A stretch of DNA of 64,000 nucleotides from Immersiella caudata. Its lineage: Eukaryota; Ascomycota; Sordariomycetes; Sordariales; Lasiosphaeriaceae. Positions 24,177-36,276 of the stretch are shown in pieces. Each line of letters opens with the position of its first letter. The stretch's first letter is position 1. The notes under the pieces are model-generated. The model made no database searches, had not been told where the DNA came from, and saw only the letters and a program-made list of their open reading frames with translations. Location of the stretch: positions 3,596,001-3,660,000 of the forward strand of contig JAULSU010000002.1 in NCBI GenBank assembly GCA_030512335.1, read 5' to 3'. The translations under genes were made by a program, and so were the position numbers.

Positions 24177-24514
24177 CCTGAGCCTTGATGTGTACGCTGG
24201 TACTTCGTCAAAGTGCTCCCCGCCGTCCAAAATTTTGGTTTTCGAGCAGCCTTGCAAGGGATCTGATAACGAAATTTAAGGTTATCTTAGCGCATGCGGG
24301 TTGCGACCCCTGCACATTGTCACATTGTCAACCACCAACGTGCCCGAATAGCAGAAGTGGCACCTCAATCCCTCAGCTCTCCGCGTCTCACTGATGAAAT
24401 CGTCATTGTGAATGCCCATCATCTCGATGCGATGGCCCAAACATGATGGTTTCTAACTCATTATCTTCGAGATCCTAGGCCGAATTGCGTGACTGGCTGC
24501 GTTTATTTTTGAAG
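24177..24514. other. Short divergent promoter
   Basis: About 340 bases separate the start of UTP13 (minus) from the start of the membrane-protein gene (plus). No other feature is identified. Confidence 0.5.
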
Positions 24515-26390
24515 ATGGGTCGGCTCGGGCCACTTACGTCGCAGGCGCTGGCAAGTTCATCTCATCGTCCGAATTTCATATCTTGGAGCTAACATTGACT
24601 CCAGGGACGCTCCCCTTATGACGATGTCGTTCCGGGAGAAGGAGAGCCCGATGATCGGGGACCCCAGCAGCTATATGATGAGCGCGGTCGCCCAATCAAC
24701 CCAGAGACCCGTCGCATCAATCGAGACGTGATCCGTTCCCACAACGAGGTCATGCTCGTTATCGGCGTCGCTGAGCCTGAGAATGAAAGTCCCGAGTTGA
24801 AGATAGTGGCTGCGAAAAAGCGTCAAGAGTACGAAGAAGTTATGGGTGGCAGATTGTTTCTTGCCAGCGGCATTCTCGAGACGGCCGGCGTCTGGGGCGT
24901 CAATGGCATGCGGCAGCGCATTTTGGTATGCGCACGCCTTTGCTCACCTGCTTGGGTATACACTTACGTTTGCATAGCTCTACAGACAATATGCTGCAGC
25001 ACCGTTTCGAGACATGTATAGATTGAATCGGAGCAATCAGTCCGTCGCATCTTACTTCTTCTCGGGGCTGCCGTCCTTCCTCGCAAGCAACATCATCGAG
25101 CAGGTCCCTATACTGGACATCATACAGCAGGCTCCTGTACGGGCCCTCATACGGCGGGTCCATATACCTAGCATCACGTGGCGAGTCCCTGCACCTGGAA
25201 TTATTCTCAGGGCCAAGAAGAACGCTGAGGTGAAACTCGGTATCATCACAAAAGCCGTCAACTTACGTCCATTGTGAGTCTCTTTTCCGGAATTTGTAAT
25301 CACCGCTGACTTGCGCAGACTCAAGATGCTGAACTTATACGTCGGACTTCACCTCGATATCTTCACATTCATGCAACGGGTGGGCATTGCACCGCCCAGA
25401 GCCATTCTACCAAACTGGAAATTCTTCATGCCAGGCTCCAGTCTATCGCCTATCTACATACCCCCCTTTCCCAGCTTAGTCGGCCCATGCAGTATTCTCA
25501 GATGGCTTGGCGGGTGCGCGATGGGCATTCTACCCTTTGTAGGGTACTATTTTTTCACCAGGATCTCCAAAATAGCAACTCTCACCCTGTGCCGCTTGGC
25601 ACTTCGACGGCTGCCCTATCCAGACACCCCCCGACAAAACAGGGACCCCGAGGACACACCGCCGTCACAGGCCGCGGCTGCAGACACGCGGCCCCCATCG
25701 GCAGGCGCTTCAAACGTTGGAGGCCCGAGGCATGGGCGGGACCTCGCTAGAGACGAACCGACGTATCAAATCCTCGAAGGCCAGTCCCAGAACGAGGCCC
25801 TCCCCGTCGGCACAACCCGTCGTCAAAGTGCGGTCTCGGTCCGGGGCGACGAGTTCGCCAGTGATGATGAGGAGACCGAAGTTGTCAGTGCCACATTGAT
25901 CAGCTTCGATGTCGAGGCTACAGAGTCCACAGATACAACACCAGGGGTATGGTCTGCAGAACTACGTCCCAACTTGGCTGACATCAAGGCATCGGCGAAT
26001 AATGGGCCCAAGTTCCGTGACGCATCCCTCTACCGGCTCCCGCCTATCCTAGCTGCTGACGCTATCGGAGTCCCTCTGGCGCGAGTTTTATTGGCGCCGT
26101 TCGAATCACAAACCTTACTGGGCCTGGCCCGTCTGTTTTCGATGCGGGGCGGGGTGTCTCCAGAGTTATTACATCCTCCAGGGATCTGGGGGTTTCTCCA
26201 ATCGTTTTCGTGGAGGAGGATGGCCAACGTTATCGGATTCGAGATGGTCTTCCTCATCATGCAAGGAGAAGCATGGGGTCTGATGATGATGGCGGCGGAG
26301 TTTTGTCGGTATACCGACGAGGAATGGGAAGAGCGTATAGCAGAGGAAAATGCGACACAGGAAGAAACAGAGGAGAGCGAAGAGACATAG
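24515..26390 (+). CDS. Unknown protein with hydrophobic segments
   Basis: Four exons (24515-24550, 24605-24925, 24978-25273, 25319-26390) give 574 residues in one phase. The first intron (24551-24604) starts with GC (GCAAGT donor, CTAAC branch, CCAG acceptor). Only this reading joins the starting MGRLGPLTSQAL to the conserved-looking second exon. I do not recognise the family. Visible features are a polar N-terminus (GRPINPETRRINRDVIRSHN), a hydrophobic strand LVIGVAE, a segment around ASGILETAGVWGVNGM, and exon 3 rich in Ile/Val/Pro (FSGLPSFLASNIIEQVPIL). A strong hydrophobic stretch near the start of exon 4 (LGGCAMGILPFVGYYFF) is a likely membrane span. The middle is disordered and acidic. 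Near the end is another hydrophobic helix (MANVIGFEMVFLIMQGEAWG), then a very acidic tail. A membrane or peroxisomal location is an inference. Confidence 0.8.
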
Positions 26391-26843
26391 TTGCTGGGGC
26401 TTGCTTGTTATTCAGCGAAGATACCATTTGCTCACTTCAGTCATGTCTTTTTTCATCCTCTCTAGTTCTAACACGGGATGGGAGATATGACCTTGACCAC
26501 CCGCAACCCAAGCGAAAGTCCTACAACAAACCGGGGAGACGGTTGGTGAAATAAATAAAAATTAAAAAAAGACACCCCAAGGGTCTTTTGCCCCCCCCCC
26601 CCCCAATCCCAAAAATGAATGCATATTGGGGCGCAAGATTACATGGGTTATTTCCGACCAAGGGGCAGGTAGAAATCTCGAGCTCACTTCTCATGCTGCA
26701 TCCTAACTCCAGCAACTGGCAAAAACTGTTCCTTAACGCCAAAGCACCAACAAATAACCGTCCGAAACCGAAAGAACTCCTCCCAAAAGAACTCCTCCCA
26801 AAGTAACCCCAGCGATACCTAAGCCCAGCGTACACCAAGCCTA
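26391..26843. other. Convergent 3' region with homopolymer C tract
   Basis: This lies between two genes that end toward each other. It contains a run of about 14 C at 26591-26604 and a perfect 15-base tandem duplication (AAAGAACTCCTCCCA twice) at about 26768-26800. No coding region is supported. Confidence 0.5.
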
Positions 26844-27228
26844 TTATCCCCTTTTTCGCTTCCTTTGCTTCTGTGCCTTTAATTTCTCCACGGTGTCCTT
26901 AATCATTGCATAAAGATCCTCGTTCCGCCTCGCCAGAAGCAGCACATCATCAGTCGAGATATTTGTGCGGCCGGCGTGGTTGCTGAAGGACTCAAGGTCA
27001 ATCGCAATGTTTTCTAAGCGGGCCCAGTTTAGCAAAGGCAATTTTGTATAGGTAGGTTAGAGCGAACTCACCAAGCTGTGTCCACAACATCTCAGTCAGC
27101 GCACCAATAAACTGGGGCGTTGCGTTCCTGTTCTTTCGGACGGACTCTTCGTCTACAATTTTGCCAACTGAGAACCAGAGGGCGGCTTTGAGGCGCTCTC
27201 TGCGTTCCTCTTCGGGTATTTCAGCCAT
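26844..27228 (-). CDS. MHF1: CENP-S/MHF1 histone-fold protein
   Basis: Two exons on the minus strand (27228-27072 and 27013-26844), joined across a 58-base GT-AG intron, give 108 residues. The ATG at 27228 begins MAEIPEEERRERLKAALWFS. The whole protein is one histone fold: helix 1 (RLKAALWFSVGKIVDEE), helix 2 (ATPQFIGALTEMLWTQLENI), the NISTDDVLLLARRN loop and helix 3, and a basic C-terminus (KAQKQRKRKRG). The ISTDDVLLLARRN motif is diagnostic for CENP-S/MHF1. It pairs with MHF2 (CENP-X), supports the FANCM/Mph1 helicase in DNA repair, and is part of the CENP-T-W-S-X kinetochore complex. The length matches fungal members. It shares a 630-base divergent spacer with PGA2. Confidence 0.93.
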
Positions 27229-27858
27229 GGTTGTGAGTAGGTGAGTGTGATGAGCGAGGCTCTTGGTGGGACCGCTGATGAGACGCGTCGAGCGCGTTGA
27301 GGGATAGCGCGGGGCTGTGTGACCTGCAGTGGGGCATGTTCGCAGGCGCTGTTGCAGGGGGGGCTTAAATATAGTGGGGTGTCTTGGTGGTTGTGCCAAG
27401 AGATGGACTTGGGACTTGGGTGAGAGCTTGGAAGGGGTGCTGTGGGTGGGAAAAGGTTACAGATTCGATGCTGGCTTACCTGGGGACTCTTCATTACATT
27501 GAGACACCCAGGGTCAGAAAAACTTAGCTTTACTACGTCTGCCGTGTGCGTCGTAGCTGCAGACGCTGAGGCTCACGGTACTTCTTTCACCCACGCGGGC
27601 GGGTGGGTCCCGAGCTGTTGCGACAGCTGCGTCACATTTTCATTTTCGCGCAGATTGGAACTGCGGCGTTTCCGGTGGAAGCCGAGAGCTCTTTTTTCAT
27701 TTGGTATTTGGGCTTGCCTTTACATCTTACCTCTGTGTCACCTCGAGCAGTTTTCTTCTGTCAGTAGTGTTCTTCGACACGCTCCGATTCTCGAGACCTC
27801 AATTGGCATTTTTCAATCGCCTCGACCTCGGAGCATCCGCTCCCACGCCGCCGCCGAT
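27229..27858. other. Divergent promoter between MHF1 and PGA2
   Basis: The 630 bases between two divergent start codons. No independent gene is supported; short frames in it are leader shadows. Confidence 0.5.
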
Positions 27859-28344
27859 ATGGACGACCTCATCAATTTGGGCAACGTGCTCTGGAATCGC
27901 TTCTCCACAAATCTCAAGGCATCCTTTGAAAACACGTCACCTAAGAAATTCATCCAGCTGGTTATCCTCGTTGGAGCTTGTGAGCGCCCCTTCATCGCGT
28001 TACCGTTCCAGAGACACTGACCTCGCAACACAGACATGCTCCTGAGACCATACCTCATCAAACTAGGTTCGAAGTCGCAAATGAATACACACGAGCAAGA
28101 GTCGGCAGAGTCAGCAAAGGTCTCGCCAAATGAGTTGCGCGGGCGGGTCCAGATCCCCGAGGACAGCGACAGCGAAGACGATGGAACGACCGCTCAGGCG
28201 TCAGGGCCAGATTGGGGCAAGAAGGCCAGGAGGAGACAGCGCGACATGATCAAGAAGCTCTTGGAGGCTGAGGAACGCCGGCTGCAGGAGTCGAAGGAAG
28301 AGGAGGAAGATAAGGATATCGAAGAGTTCCTGGTGAAGGACTAG
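27859..28344 (+). CDS. PGA2: Pga2-like protein trafficking membrane protein
   Basis: Two exons (27859-27979, 28034-28344) with a 54-base intron encode 143 residues. The protein opens with MDDLINLGNVLWNRFSTNL and has one membrane-spanning helix around residues 31-48 (FIQLVILVGAYMLLRPYL). It then has a cytosolic tail with an acidic patch (PEDSDSEDDGT), the motif PDWGKKARRRQRDMIK, and a charged coiled-coil-like end (LEAEERRLQESKEEEE). This order (single helix, acidic stretch, W-G-K-basic helix) matches the fungal Pga2 family (yeast Pga2, processing of Gas1 and alkaline phosphatase), an ER membrane protein involved in protein trafficking. The molecular activity of the family is poorly defined. 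Confidence 0.88.
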
Positions 28345-30622
28345 GCGACCCGCTCAGGGCCTTAGAAAACAATAATGGCATTCTGGATAGACTGGAATCC
28401 TTTGGACCTGCGGTACTTGTCGGTGGGCATGGAATAGAGCCTGCCTTTTCATATTCAGCCCGACGCTTTTCGTCGACAGGGTTAGGGTTCTGGGTCGCTC
28501 AGCTAAGCTAGATCTAATGTCCATCCGACGACAGCGACTAGCGTGGGGCGTGCTTCCGAAGAGACAAGAAAGCATCAAATTTGGATCGGAGCCCTTTGAT
28601 GCTCGTTTTCACGGTCAGGTCTGGTGATATACCTCAAGAGGTGGTCACAGCAGCCCTTTCTAGACTGCAGCCTAACCGCGCCAAAAACTTGCCTACATAG
28701 TCTTCTAGAAACCCACCTAGAACAGGCCACATTCCCACAGATCTCAAGGACTAGGTGGAGCAAACTTCGGTGCATGGTGTCGAGTTCCATCGCCGCCCCC
28801 ACCCAACATTCAGCAACAGCCGATGATGACTGGCATCAGGCAGCTAAGCACCTCTGATGAACGACTTGTCTGACACGCGACCACCAAAGCGGCCGTGAAA
28901 GAATCACCTGCTCAAAATCCCCATCCAAAATGCAAATTCGGCTGCAGCCTCTCTTCCCCCCGGTCTTATAGGTGCACGCATAACGAAGACAACAAATACC
29001 AAATAAACAAACACAAGGCGATTCCTCGGTGAACACATGGCAGGCAGTGAGCACACACAAGGCGGACACATCAATCGCCGACTTCCACAACATCAAAGCC
29101 TCATCTCAGAATTCCATTCAGTTGGTCGACCGTGACGATGAGGCTCTTTGAGCATTGCAAAGCCGCCAGTGGCTGAACCAAAACCCACCCCTGGAAGGAG
29201 ATAATAAACCCCGAAACACAGCATATGTACTCCTGCCTCAGGCCGAATATCAGGCGCAATGCACTGGTGCCTTGCGCAGCACTTACACGCAAGGCTTGGC
29301 CACGGGCGATACGACATTACCCACTTACACAATGCTTCGCTCCCCTTTCCCATGTATCCCGATCGATATTGCTGTGTGTGCAGTTGGAGTGCACTCCCGT
29401 GAAATCTAAAGATAGGATTCACACGACTACCGCACGTAGGCATCAACCGGCGCAGCATCACAAATCCAAATATTTTCCACGTAAAAAGCAGTGTAGCAGT
29501 TGAGCCCTGCCGGATCACCCCGGAACGGAAACGGAAGCAAAATGTCAACGCGGCGATGATGTGGCCACCGCGGGCTTAGCAATCACCTTCTATCATACGG
29601 CACGCAGCACGACTACGACACCAATCCGCCACTCGCTAGTGCAACTTGGTTACCTTACCGAGGCGAGTCCATGCCTCGGTGACTGCGAGCTGAGCTGAAC
29701 TGAGGCGAGCTACGTGGAAGAGTTGCAGCCTTGTAATCACAAGATATGGCAAATGAGAATGTCAAAATGAGAATGACAACAACAGGCTTGTATATGCACG
29801 GTAAAGGTCTCTATGTCCGTTTCTCAGTGGTCCCCGTGATATAATTACAGGGGAGGTCCCGTTCTGCTCTAAAACGCCAAACAGCTCCGCCCCCCTCATC
29901 AGACAGACAACCGTCAAGTTCACCGACGCATTCATCCATTTACATGCGACTTTCCCAGCTGTGATGTGAACTAGGCCCGCACAAGACGTAGACGAAAAAA
30001 ACAAAAAGGACAGATCCGCCTCGCCAAGTAGTCAGAACGTGGCTGTGTTTCATTTCTTCGTCTTCTTCGTGCTCTGCTTCTTGCCCAGCCCATTTGAAGT
30101 GATGAAAAAAAAAAAGTGCCAAAAATACAGTAGAGGAGAGTGAAAGAGAGGGGGCAGAGTCAGCTGTGCTCTTCAGCTGCGCACAAGGCTTCAGGAAGAT
30201 GCCGTCTAGATTCCTCCTTCTTTCATCCCAGCCTTATACCCCCCATCCGAATGGTATTGCCTTCATCCCGAAACGCCGACGCAAAAACTACAGTCCCAGA
30301 CATGAAAAAAAGCGGGCAGAGCCGCTTAACCAATGTTCCCGCCAACAAACTCCTGATCCATGCATTCCATACCGAAAGGCTCCAGTTACGGTGCCGCCCA
30401 AGGGGCCTGCGAAAAGAGGAGGGAATCATATGCGATGCCGCAGAAAATGCAAAGTCATGACGAATGAAAATAGCTGTGCGCGGATGGTGCAGCGCCGTCG
30501 AATGGACCTAGTCCGTAGCCAGACCCGGGCGAGATAGGCGACATGGGTTGGATGGGGGGCGGGGACTGCAGGCCGTGGTAGTGTTGGTGGTGGTAGCCCA
30601 ATGAGTCTGAGCCAGATGATCC
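28345..30622. other. Intergenic region, no gene supported
   Basis: This lies between PGA2 (plus) and the zinc-finger gene (minus), so it is convergent 3' sequence. A telomere-like GGGTTAGGGTT occurs at about 28481. Open frames on both strands lack domains and plausible start or splice context. The stretch adjoining 30622 is probably the 3' UTR of the zinc-finger gene. The length is large for two 3' ends, so a non-coding transcript is possible, but nothing shows it. Confidence 0.45.
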
Positions 30623-31615
30623 CTAAAGCATCGTTGCTGTCGCCATCGGTGCTTGTGGTGCGATTTGCGGTTGTATGCTCTGGAGCTGCTGGATCCTCTG
30701 GAGAAGCATCGTAGTCTGCCGGTTCTGTGCCTCGACCTGACGCCGCAGCTCCTCGTTTTCCTGCTTGACCCTCTTGATCTCCTCGCGCAAACCCCCGCTC
30801 TCTTCCTCGCCTGGCTCCTCAGGCTCTCGCTTGCGCTTCTGCCCGGTTGCCACGGCGGCGGGACCGTCACTAGCCGCGTCATCCGTCTCGCCCTCAGCCC
30901 CGCTCGGCGCGCCATTCTGAGTGTGTACCCTGCGCAAATGCTCGTTCAGGTTTTCCAGCCGGGAGAACCCCTTTCCGGTGTGACGTTTACAGTTTGGATG
31001 TGGGCAGTTGAAGGAGTTCTTGGGGCCGCCGTGCTTCCCGTGGACTTCCCGCTCGTGCCGCAAAAGCCCTCCTGAGTATGTGAATCCAGGCAGCTTCTCG
31101 CATCCATCGGCAGCGCATTTGTAGGGCCTGTCATGTTTGTCCATATGTTTGCTGGGAAGATCTATGTTAGTGCGGTCCATCCAGCGGAGGAAGAGGGGGG
31201 AAACGTACTTCCACTCGCACTTGCGACCAAACTCTCTGATCTCCTCGGTGCAGCCTTGCCAGATGCACACAAACTTGCCCTCGGCATTTTTCGTCACCTC
31301 GCGGTCAGGTTTGGGGATAGCTTTGATGCGCGACGGCGTCGTTACTGTTGGGGAATCCTCCTTCTGTAACGGCGCCGTGGTCAAGTCTAGCCGAGTCTCT
31401 GCGGTATCGACGAAGGAAGGGGGGGGCGCATTGAAGGTTGCGACGCTTGCGAGGTCGACGGAGTCGCTCGGATCGGGGAAACGGTCGGCATCTGGTGTCG
31501 GGTCGTGGTCGTGGTCCATGGGCGGATACCCGCCATCATGGATGAAGTTCCGGGCCTCATAGACGACGCTCATCTTGCCGGAAAACGCGTCGGCGGGCGC
31601 GACGTCGAACTCCAC
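30623..31615 (-). CDS. C2H2 zinc-finger protein with C-terminal coiled coil
   Basis: Two exons (31615-31209 and 31151-30623) joined across a 57-base intron give 311 residues. Splicing turns the interrupted first finger into CIWQGCTEEI...CEWNKHMDKHDRPYKC. Three C2H2-type units lie at about 115-225: the first with HMDKH, a second CAADGCEKL...LLRHEREVH, and a third CPHPNCKRH...NLNEHLRRVH. The N-terminus is acidic and Pro/Asp rich. After the fingers come a nuclear-localisation-like KRKREPEE and a heptad-rich coiled coil (LREEIKRVKQENEELRRQVE) followed by Gln-rich sequence. A DNA-binding regulator in the nucleus is the natural reading; the target is unknown. Upstream exons cannot be excluded, because the first ATG lies only in the open frame. 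Confidence 0.85.
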   Translation of the reverse strand: MEFDVAPADAFSGKMSVVYEARNFIHDGGYPPMDHDHDPTPDADRFPDPSDSVDLASVATFNAPPPSFVDTAETRLDLTTAPLQKEDSPTVTTPSRIKAIPKPDREVTKNAEGKFVCIWQGCTEEIREFGRKCEWKYVSPLFLRWMDRTNIDLPSKHMDKHDRPYKCAADGCEKLPGFTYSGGLLRHEREVHGKHGGPKNSFNCPHPNCKRHTGKGFSRLENLNEHLRRVHTQNGAPSGAEGETDDAASDGPAAVATGQKRKREPEEPGEEESGGLREEIKRVKQENEELRRQVEAQNRQTTMLLQRIQQLQSIQPQIAPQAPMATATML

Positions 31616-34514
31616 CTCGGCGATGTTGGGGGGTTTGTTGGGCGGTGGTGTTGTAATGACACACCAGTGTCGACGGAGATTCGACGGTGGGCAGTCGTTG
31701 ATTTGTATACCTGAATGCGGCTATGTGGAGCAAAAAAGGTACGTATCGTGGTTAGGTGGCCGTGGCCGTCGCTTTTATGATGCGCCTGGGCGATATTCGC
31801 GAAGGGTCCGAATGAGGCAAGCCCAGGGAGTCAGGTCGAGTTTTGCCTGATTTTTGAGGGTGCTGTAGGCAGACACAGAGTGGCGGTGCGAGCCCGACGC
31901 GCTGGGTACTACTGTTAAGGGAAGTGGGGCACTTTATCGCCAATCGATGGAAGCTTCGTCACGCCGGGGGCTGCACGTGACGGGTGGATAGGGTGGGAGG
32001 CAGCCGAGCACGTCCCGCTTGGGAGTCTTCGGTGTGTCTCACCTCACCTTTGAACCTGCAAGCTGAGTCTTCAAGATGGGTTTCTGGGGCCGTTGAGGTG
32101 TGTTGCAGGTGACTGTGTACCATATTAGTATTTTTCTCTCTCAAAGGACTTAGGCAGAGTGACTCGACAACAAGTGCCCAAAGTCGATACAACAAGGTGT
32201 ACGGGGTCGCATGAGGCAGCCATGACTCACCAGGGGGGATGCTTGGGCGGGATCTTGAGGCTGCCGCGCCCACCGCGACGGGCCTTCAGCCTCCAATAAA
32301 TTTCCCAATATTTGGACTCTCCGCCCCTCGCACAGCATCCCTAGCGAGTTTAGACGCGACTGTTCTAAGGACGCGTCCTAGATATCGCCATCGGCAGCGC
32401 TGGTACCCTAGAGTTGACGCGCACAGGTGTGCATCGTCCAGGCAGAAAACAGGGGTGTGTCTGAGGCCTCGGGAATGTAAATATTGCCTTTGCCTTCCCG
32501 AGCAACGAGCTGAGGAGAGACCAAGGAGATAGCCAAGGGCGGCCTCCTATGAGGACGGAAAGCAAACCGACGCTGTGTCTCTGCTTGACGACGCCTTCGA
32601 TAATGATGGCGCGATATGCGACATTTCGGCAACAACCAAGGCTGTCTCTCCGCCTTGCGCGGTCCCTCAGACACGTCCTGCAATTAGGCCGCCACTCTCG
32701 GCCTGCAAAGGCGCAGGGGCAGGTGTTTCCAGCATTCTCTGCTAAGACGTGGAAACACCGTCGAGTCTCTGAACGTTCAAGCCCCACGCCATGGAGAGCC
32801 CAGGACCATTGGTCCCGCAAAGTGCAGATGTGCATCTTGACGCTCGAAAAGATCCAGACACCACACACTGGTGTGGGTCAAGCGCCCAGCCCAATGACCT
32901 CCCGGATGTCGGAAGACATGGGTTGCAGGCAACTCTTGTGTGCGAGGAGCTCCGTGACAGGTCGGGACAGCTTCTCGGTGGCAATGCCAAGACATCTTTC
33001 ATGCTTCGAGGACCTGCCGTGAACTTCAGTGGCTAAGATGGAGGAGGATGCTGAGCTTGTCGAACCAGCTGGTAAGCTTGGAGTCCTGGGTCCCAGGAGT
33101 TGCAATGCTAAGCCTGGAGCTGACGCCTTAGTGGCAACGATATCGCGCTGGAAACTTAGGATTCATGAGTGGACTTTGCAGCTCGCCGGTATGCCATCGT
33201 CGCGTCCGGGCATAACAGAGTACAGACCCCGAAAGGGGACCCACACTGGCGAGTCTCTCCTCATGAGTCAGCGGCATGCCATCCCGAGGCGACTGGTGAT
33301 GCTGTGATGAGAGGAATACAGGCACGGCCGCCTGAGGTTGAGTGTCCCATATCATCTCCATGGTGTGCATGAGTTGGCGAGTGTGAAGCTGCAGAGTGAT
33401 ATGTAGGACGACCGCTCTTGCGCAGCGCCCAGATTGAGTTCTCCGTCTCGGTGCATCTCTGCCTGAAGCTGCCCCAACGCCTCACCAGGAGAGGTTCTGG
33501 AGCGGTCCCGGCCGCTGCGCATCCTGCATATGGCCAACCGAGGTGTAGCTCACACCGTGCGATCGCAGATGGTAGCACGCCGGGACCGCTTTCCCTCTCG
33601 TCTCGTTATCGCGAGTGTGTCATCGAGGGTGACAGTCGGCCCAAACAGATAGACCAGCCCTTCTCACATGGCGAATGGGAGCTGGAGTAATCGATTGATC
33701 CAGTTTGGCGTCATGGTTGGATTGATAGGACTTCGACGTCAATGGGCCCCCTCCAATTGAGAGGCGTCGTCGCGGATGTATGGGACGAACACTGGCAGTC
33801 GTCGCTAGACGTTCAAATCCTGGCAATCAGGTAATCGAGAGTTGGTTCCTTGGATTCGAGGCAATGAGGCATCAAGGCCACACTCCCCCACATTCGGGAC
33901 ATCCATGCAAGCCTGCAAGAACGGTGCATCATTAACGGCTTGCGGCAGGCAAAACACCCAGACAAAGCGCACGGATTGGCAGCAGCCATGAGTCGACGAG
34001 TCTTGAGGCCTGAAGATCCAAATATGATTCTCTCACAACTGAACTCTCCCATCACTCTGTTTACACCTGCTCTACAGAGTCTATCCCAATCTGCGGATGT
34101 CTACATGACCTCCAACTTGCAGCCCCTCATCTCGACAATTCTCATCAGGAGTCGCAATGCAGGTCATCCCCGCAACCTGCAGCGGGCAGCCCCAGTGCCA
34201 GAACCCAGACAAACGCGATACCAAGCCCGTCAATAACCCACGGAACCCGGAACCCGAAACCCCACCTTCCGGACAATAACTGAGTCTTACTAAGACGATG
34301 ATGAAGCAATTCGTGAATACAGATTGGTTGGAGCTTCCGTTTACGAGGCCGGACAATGCACGATTGCAAAGCAACCAGGTAATATGGACACAGCAGTGCC
34401 ACCTGAAGGAGCTCCTTATCCTAAAGCGGGGACGGAGAATGGGCTTATAAGAACACACGGCATCCTTTTGTATGCTTCGTTCTGAGCGCATATGTCCAGC
34501 ATCACATTGCCAAG
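31616..34514. other. Long divergent intergenic region
   Basis: The 2.9 kb between the zinc-finger gene (minus) and ACC deaminase (plus). Several overlapping 80-160-codon frames occur on both strands, but none shows a domain, consistent codon use or good splice pairs, so I leave them out. The region presumably holds both promoters. It may hide a fast-evolving orphan gene that I cannot see. Confidence 0.45.
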
Positions 34515-35610
34515 ATGGCCTCCGTCGCTCTCCCCGAACCATTTGCGAGCATCCCGCGCGAGGTCCTAACGTTTGGCCCATCCCCAATCCAGCCCCTGCC
34601 CCGCATATCGAAGGCCCTTGGAGGGAAGGTCAATGTCTTCGCCAAGAGAGAGGACTGTAACTCGGGGCTTGCTTACGGTGGTAACAAAACCAGGAAGCTA
34701 GAGTAACTGACGCGTGTCCCAACAGTGGCACTACCGACGGCTAACAGGATGCAGATACCTCGTCCCCGAGGCGCTGGCGGAGGGTTGCGACACACTAGTC
34801 AGCATCGGCGGCGTGCAGTCGAACCACACCCGCCAGGTTGCTGCCACAGCGGCCAAGCTTGGCCTCAATGTAGCCCTCGTCCAGGAGCACTGGGTGGACT
34901 GGGTGGACCCGGGCTATGAACTGGTTGGAAACATCCAGCTCTCCAGGCTCATGGGAGCCGACGTCCGGCTCGATGCGTCGACCTTTGGCATTGAACACAA
35001 GAAGACGCTTGCCAACTTGAAGGAGGAACTTGCCGCCAAAGGCTCGAAGCCGTACTACATTCCGGCCGGTGCTTCAGACCATCCGCTGGGCGGTCTTGGG
35101 TTCGCCCGATGGGCCTTCGAAGTTGAGGCTCAGGAGAAGGAGTTGGGCGTCTTCTTTGACACGATTATCGTGTGTGCAGTGACGGGCTCGACCATGGCGG
35201 GCATGGTTGCTGGCTTCAAGCTGGCGGAGAGGCTCGGCTCGCGCAAGCGCAAGGTGGTCGGCATTGATGCCTCGGCCAAGGTCCAGCAGACGTTTGATCA
35301 AGTCTTGCGGATCGCAAAGCAGACGGGGACCAAGATCGGGCTCGAAGAAGGCGATATTACCGAGGCAGATATCATTCTTGACGATCGGTATCATGCTGGA
35401 ATTTACGGCATTCCAGACGCGCAAACCATTGAGGCCATCAAGTTCGGCGCGCAGACGGAAGCTTTCATCACGGATCCCGTGTACGAAGGCAAGAGCCTCG
35501 CGGGCATGATTGACATGATCAAAAAGGGGGAGATGCTTGAGGGTTCTAACGTTCTGTATGCGCACCTTGGTGGACAGTTGGCTTTGAATGCTTATTCGAC
35601 GCTCGGCTAG
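34515..35610 (+). CDS. 1-aminocyclopropane-1-carboxylate (ACC) deaminase
   Basis: Two exons (34515-34702, 34755-35610) with a 52-base intron give 347 residues, the family's usual length. The PLP enzyme breaks ACC into 2-oxobutyrate and ammonia. The cofactor lysine lies in [13 protein letters not shown] (Lys58), right at the splice junction. Other signatures are [30 protein letters not shown] and [12 protein letters not shown]. Near the C-terminus, DPVYEGKS and LYAHLGGQ keep the Glu and Leu that separate true ACC deaminase from the related D-cysteine desulfhydrase. In fungi the gene is sporadic and usually explained by transfer from bacteria. It lets the organism use plant ACC as a nitrogen source and lower plant ethylene. 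It is followed on the same strand by an MFS carrier gene. Confidence 0.95.
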
Positions 35611-36276
35611 AACCTGGGAATCTGAATTAGCTGTGTTGGTTGTGTCTCGGTTTTCGACGGATACTCGTGATGCTTGGCAGGCGGCTAGAACCGTTCAAGC
35701 AGGGATCGTTACCGTAGCCGCGCCTACTGCGGGACGAGAAAACCCAATTCAAGACTATCGAAAAGAACAAGAAATGACCACAGGGTAATGGTGTGACAGA
35801 GTAGCATCGATGAGCTGTGAAACCCTCCATCATGAACCGGTGGCTTGGGGCTTGGTGGGTCGCTACCTCTCTGTTGAGCAAATTTGTTGACCGATGAGCT
35901 AAGATATTGCCAGGGAAAGCACGGGGGTTACTTAACCTGCAGGCGCATCTCCGGCGGCAAGGTTGGAAAAGAGTGGGATCTCTCTCACACACACGCACAC
36001 AAAAACCTTCAGCTCCCACTCAAAACTTGTTGCGTTCGATTCTTCATCTTCAGTTGTTTGTATACCAACATCCCGGCTCTCATTTTCGACTTGTGCTGGT
36101 CCCGGTTTTTTGGATAGCGATTTAAGCGACCGACACCTCCATCCGTCAAAGCCGATCTCGGCTCGCATTGGTCAATTTAGTTCGGATCCCATCCCGATCG
36201 ACACTTCCGACGCCCAGTCAAGCCTGAGGCCAGAAAAGACCATTAGCACGCGCTTCCATTGCTTCTTGGTCGAAGT
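35611..36276. other. Spacer between ACC deaminase and MFS carrier
   Basis: About 670 bases hold the 3' end of the deaminase gene and the promoter and leader of the carrier. A short CA-rich run (CACACACACGCACACA) lies at about 35984-36001. No gene is supported. Confidence 0.5.

Noticed and set aside
32365..33022. Overlapping 157-167-codon frames on both strands
   Set aside because: They overlap each other in opposite directions, with no motifs and no splice support.
33790..33835. tRNA-like GTTCAAATCC motif
   Set aside because: No matching T-arm, anticodon arm or acceptor stem could be folded around it.
34081..34587. 168-codon minus-strand frame over the ACC deaminase start
   Set aside because: It overlaps a clear promoter and coding start on the other strand and has no domain or coding character.
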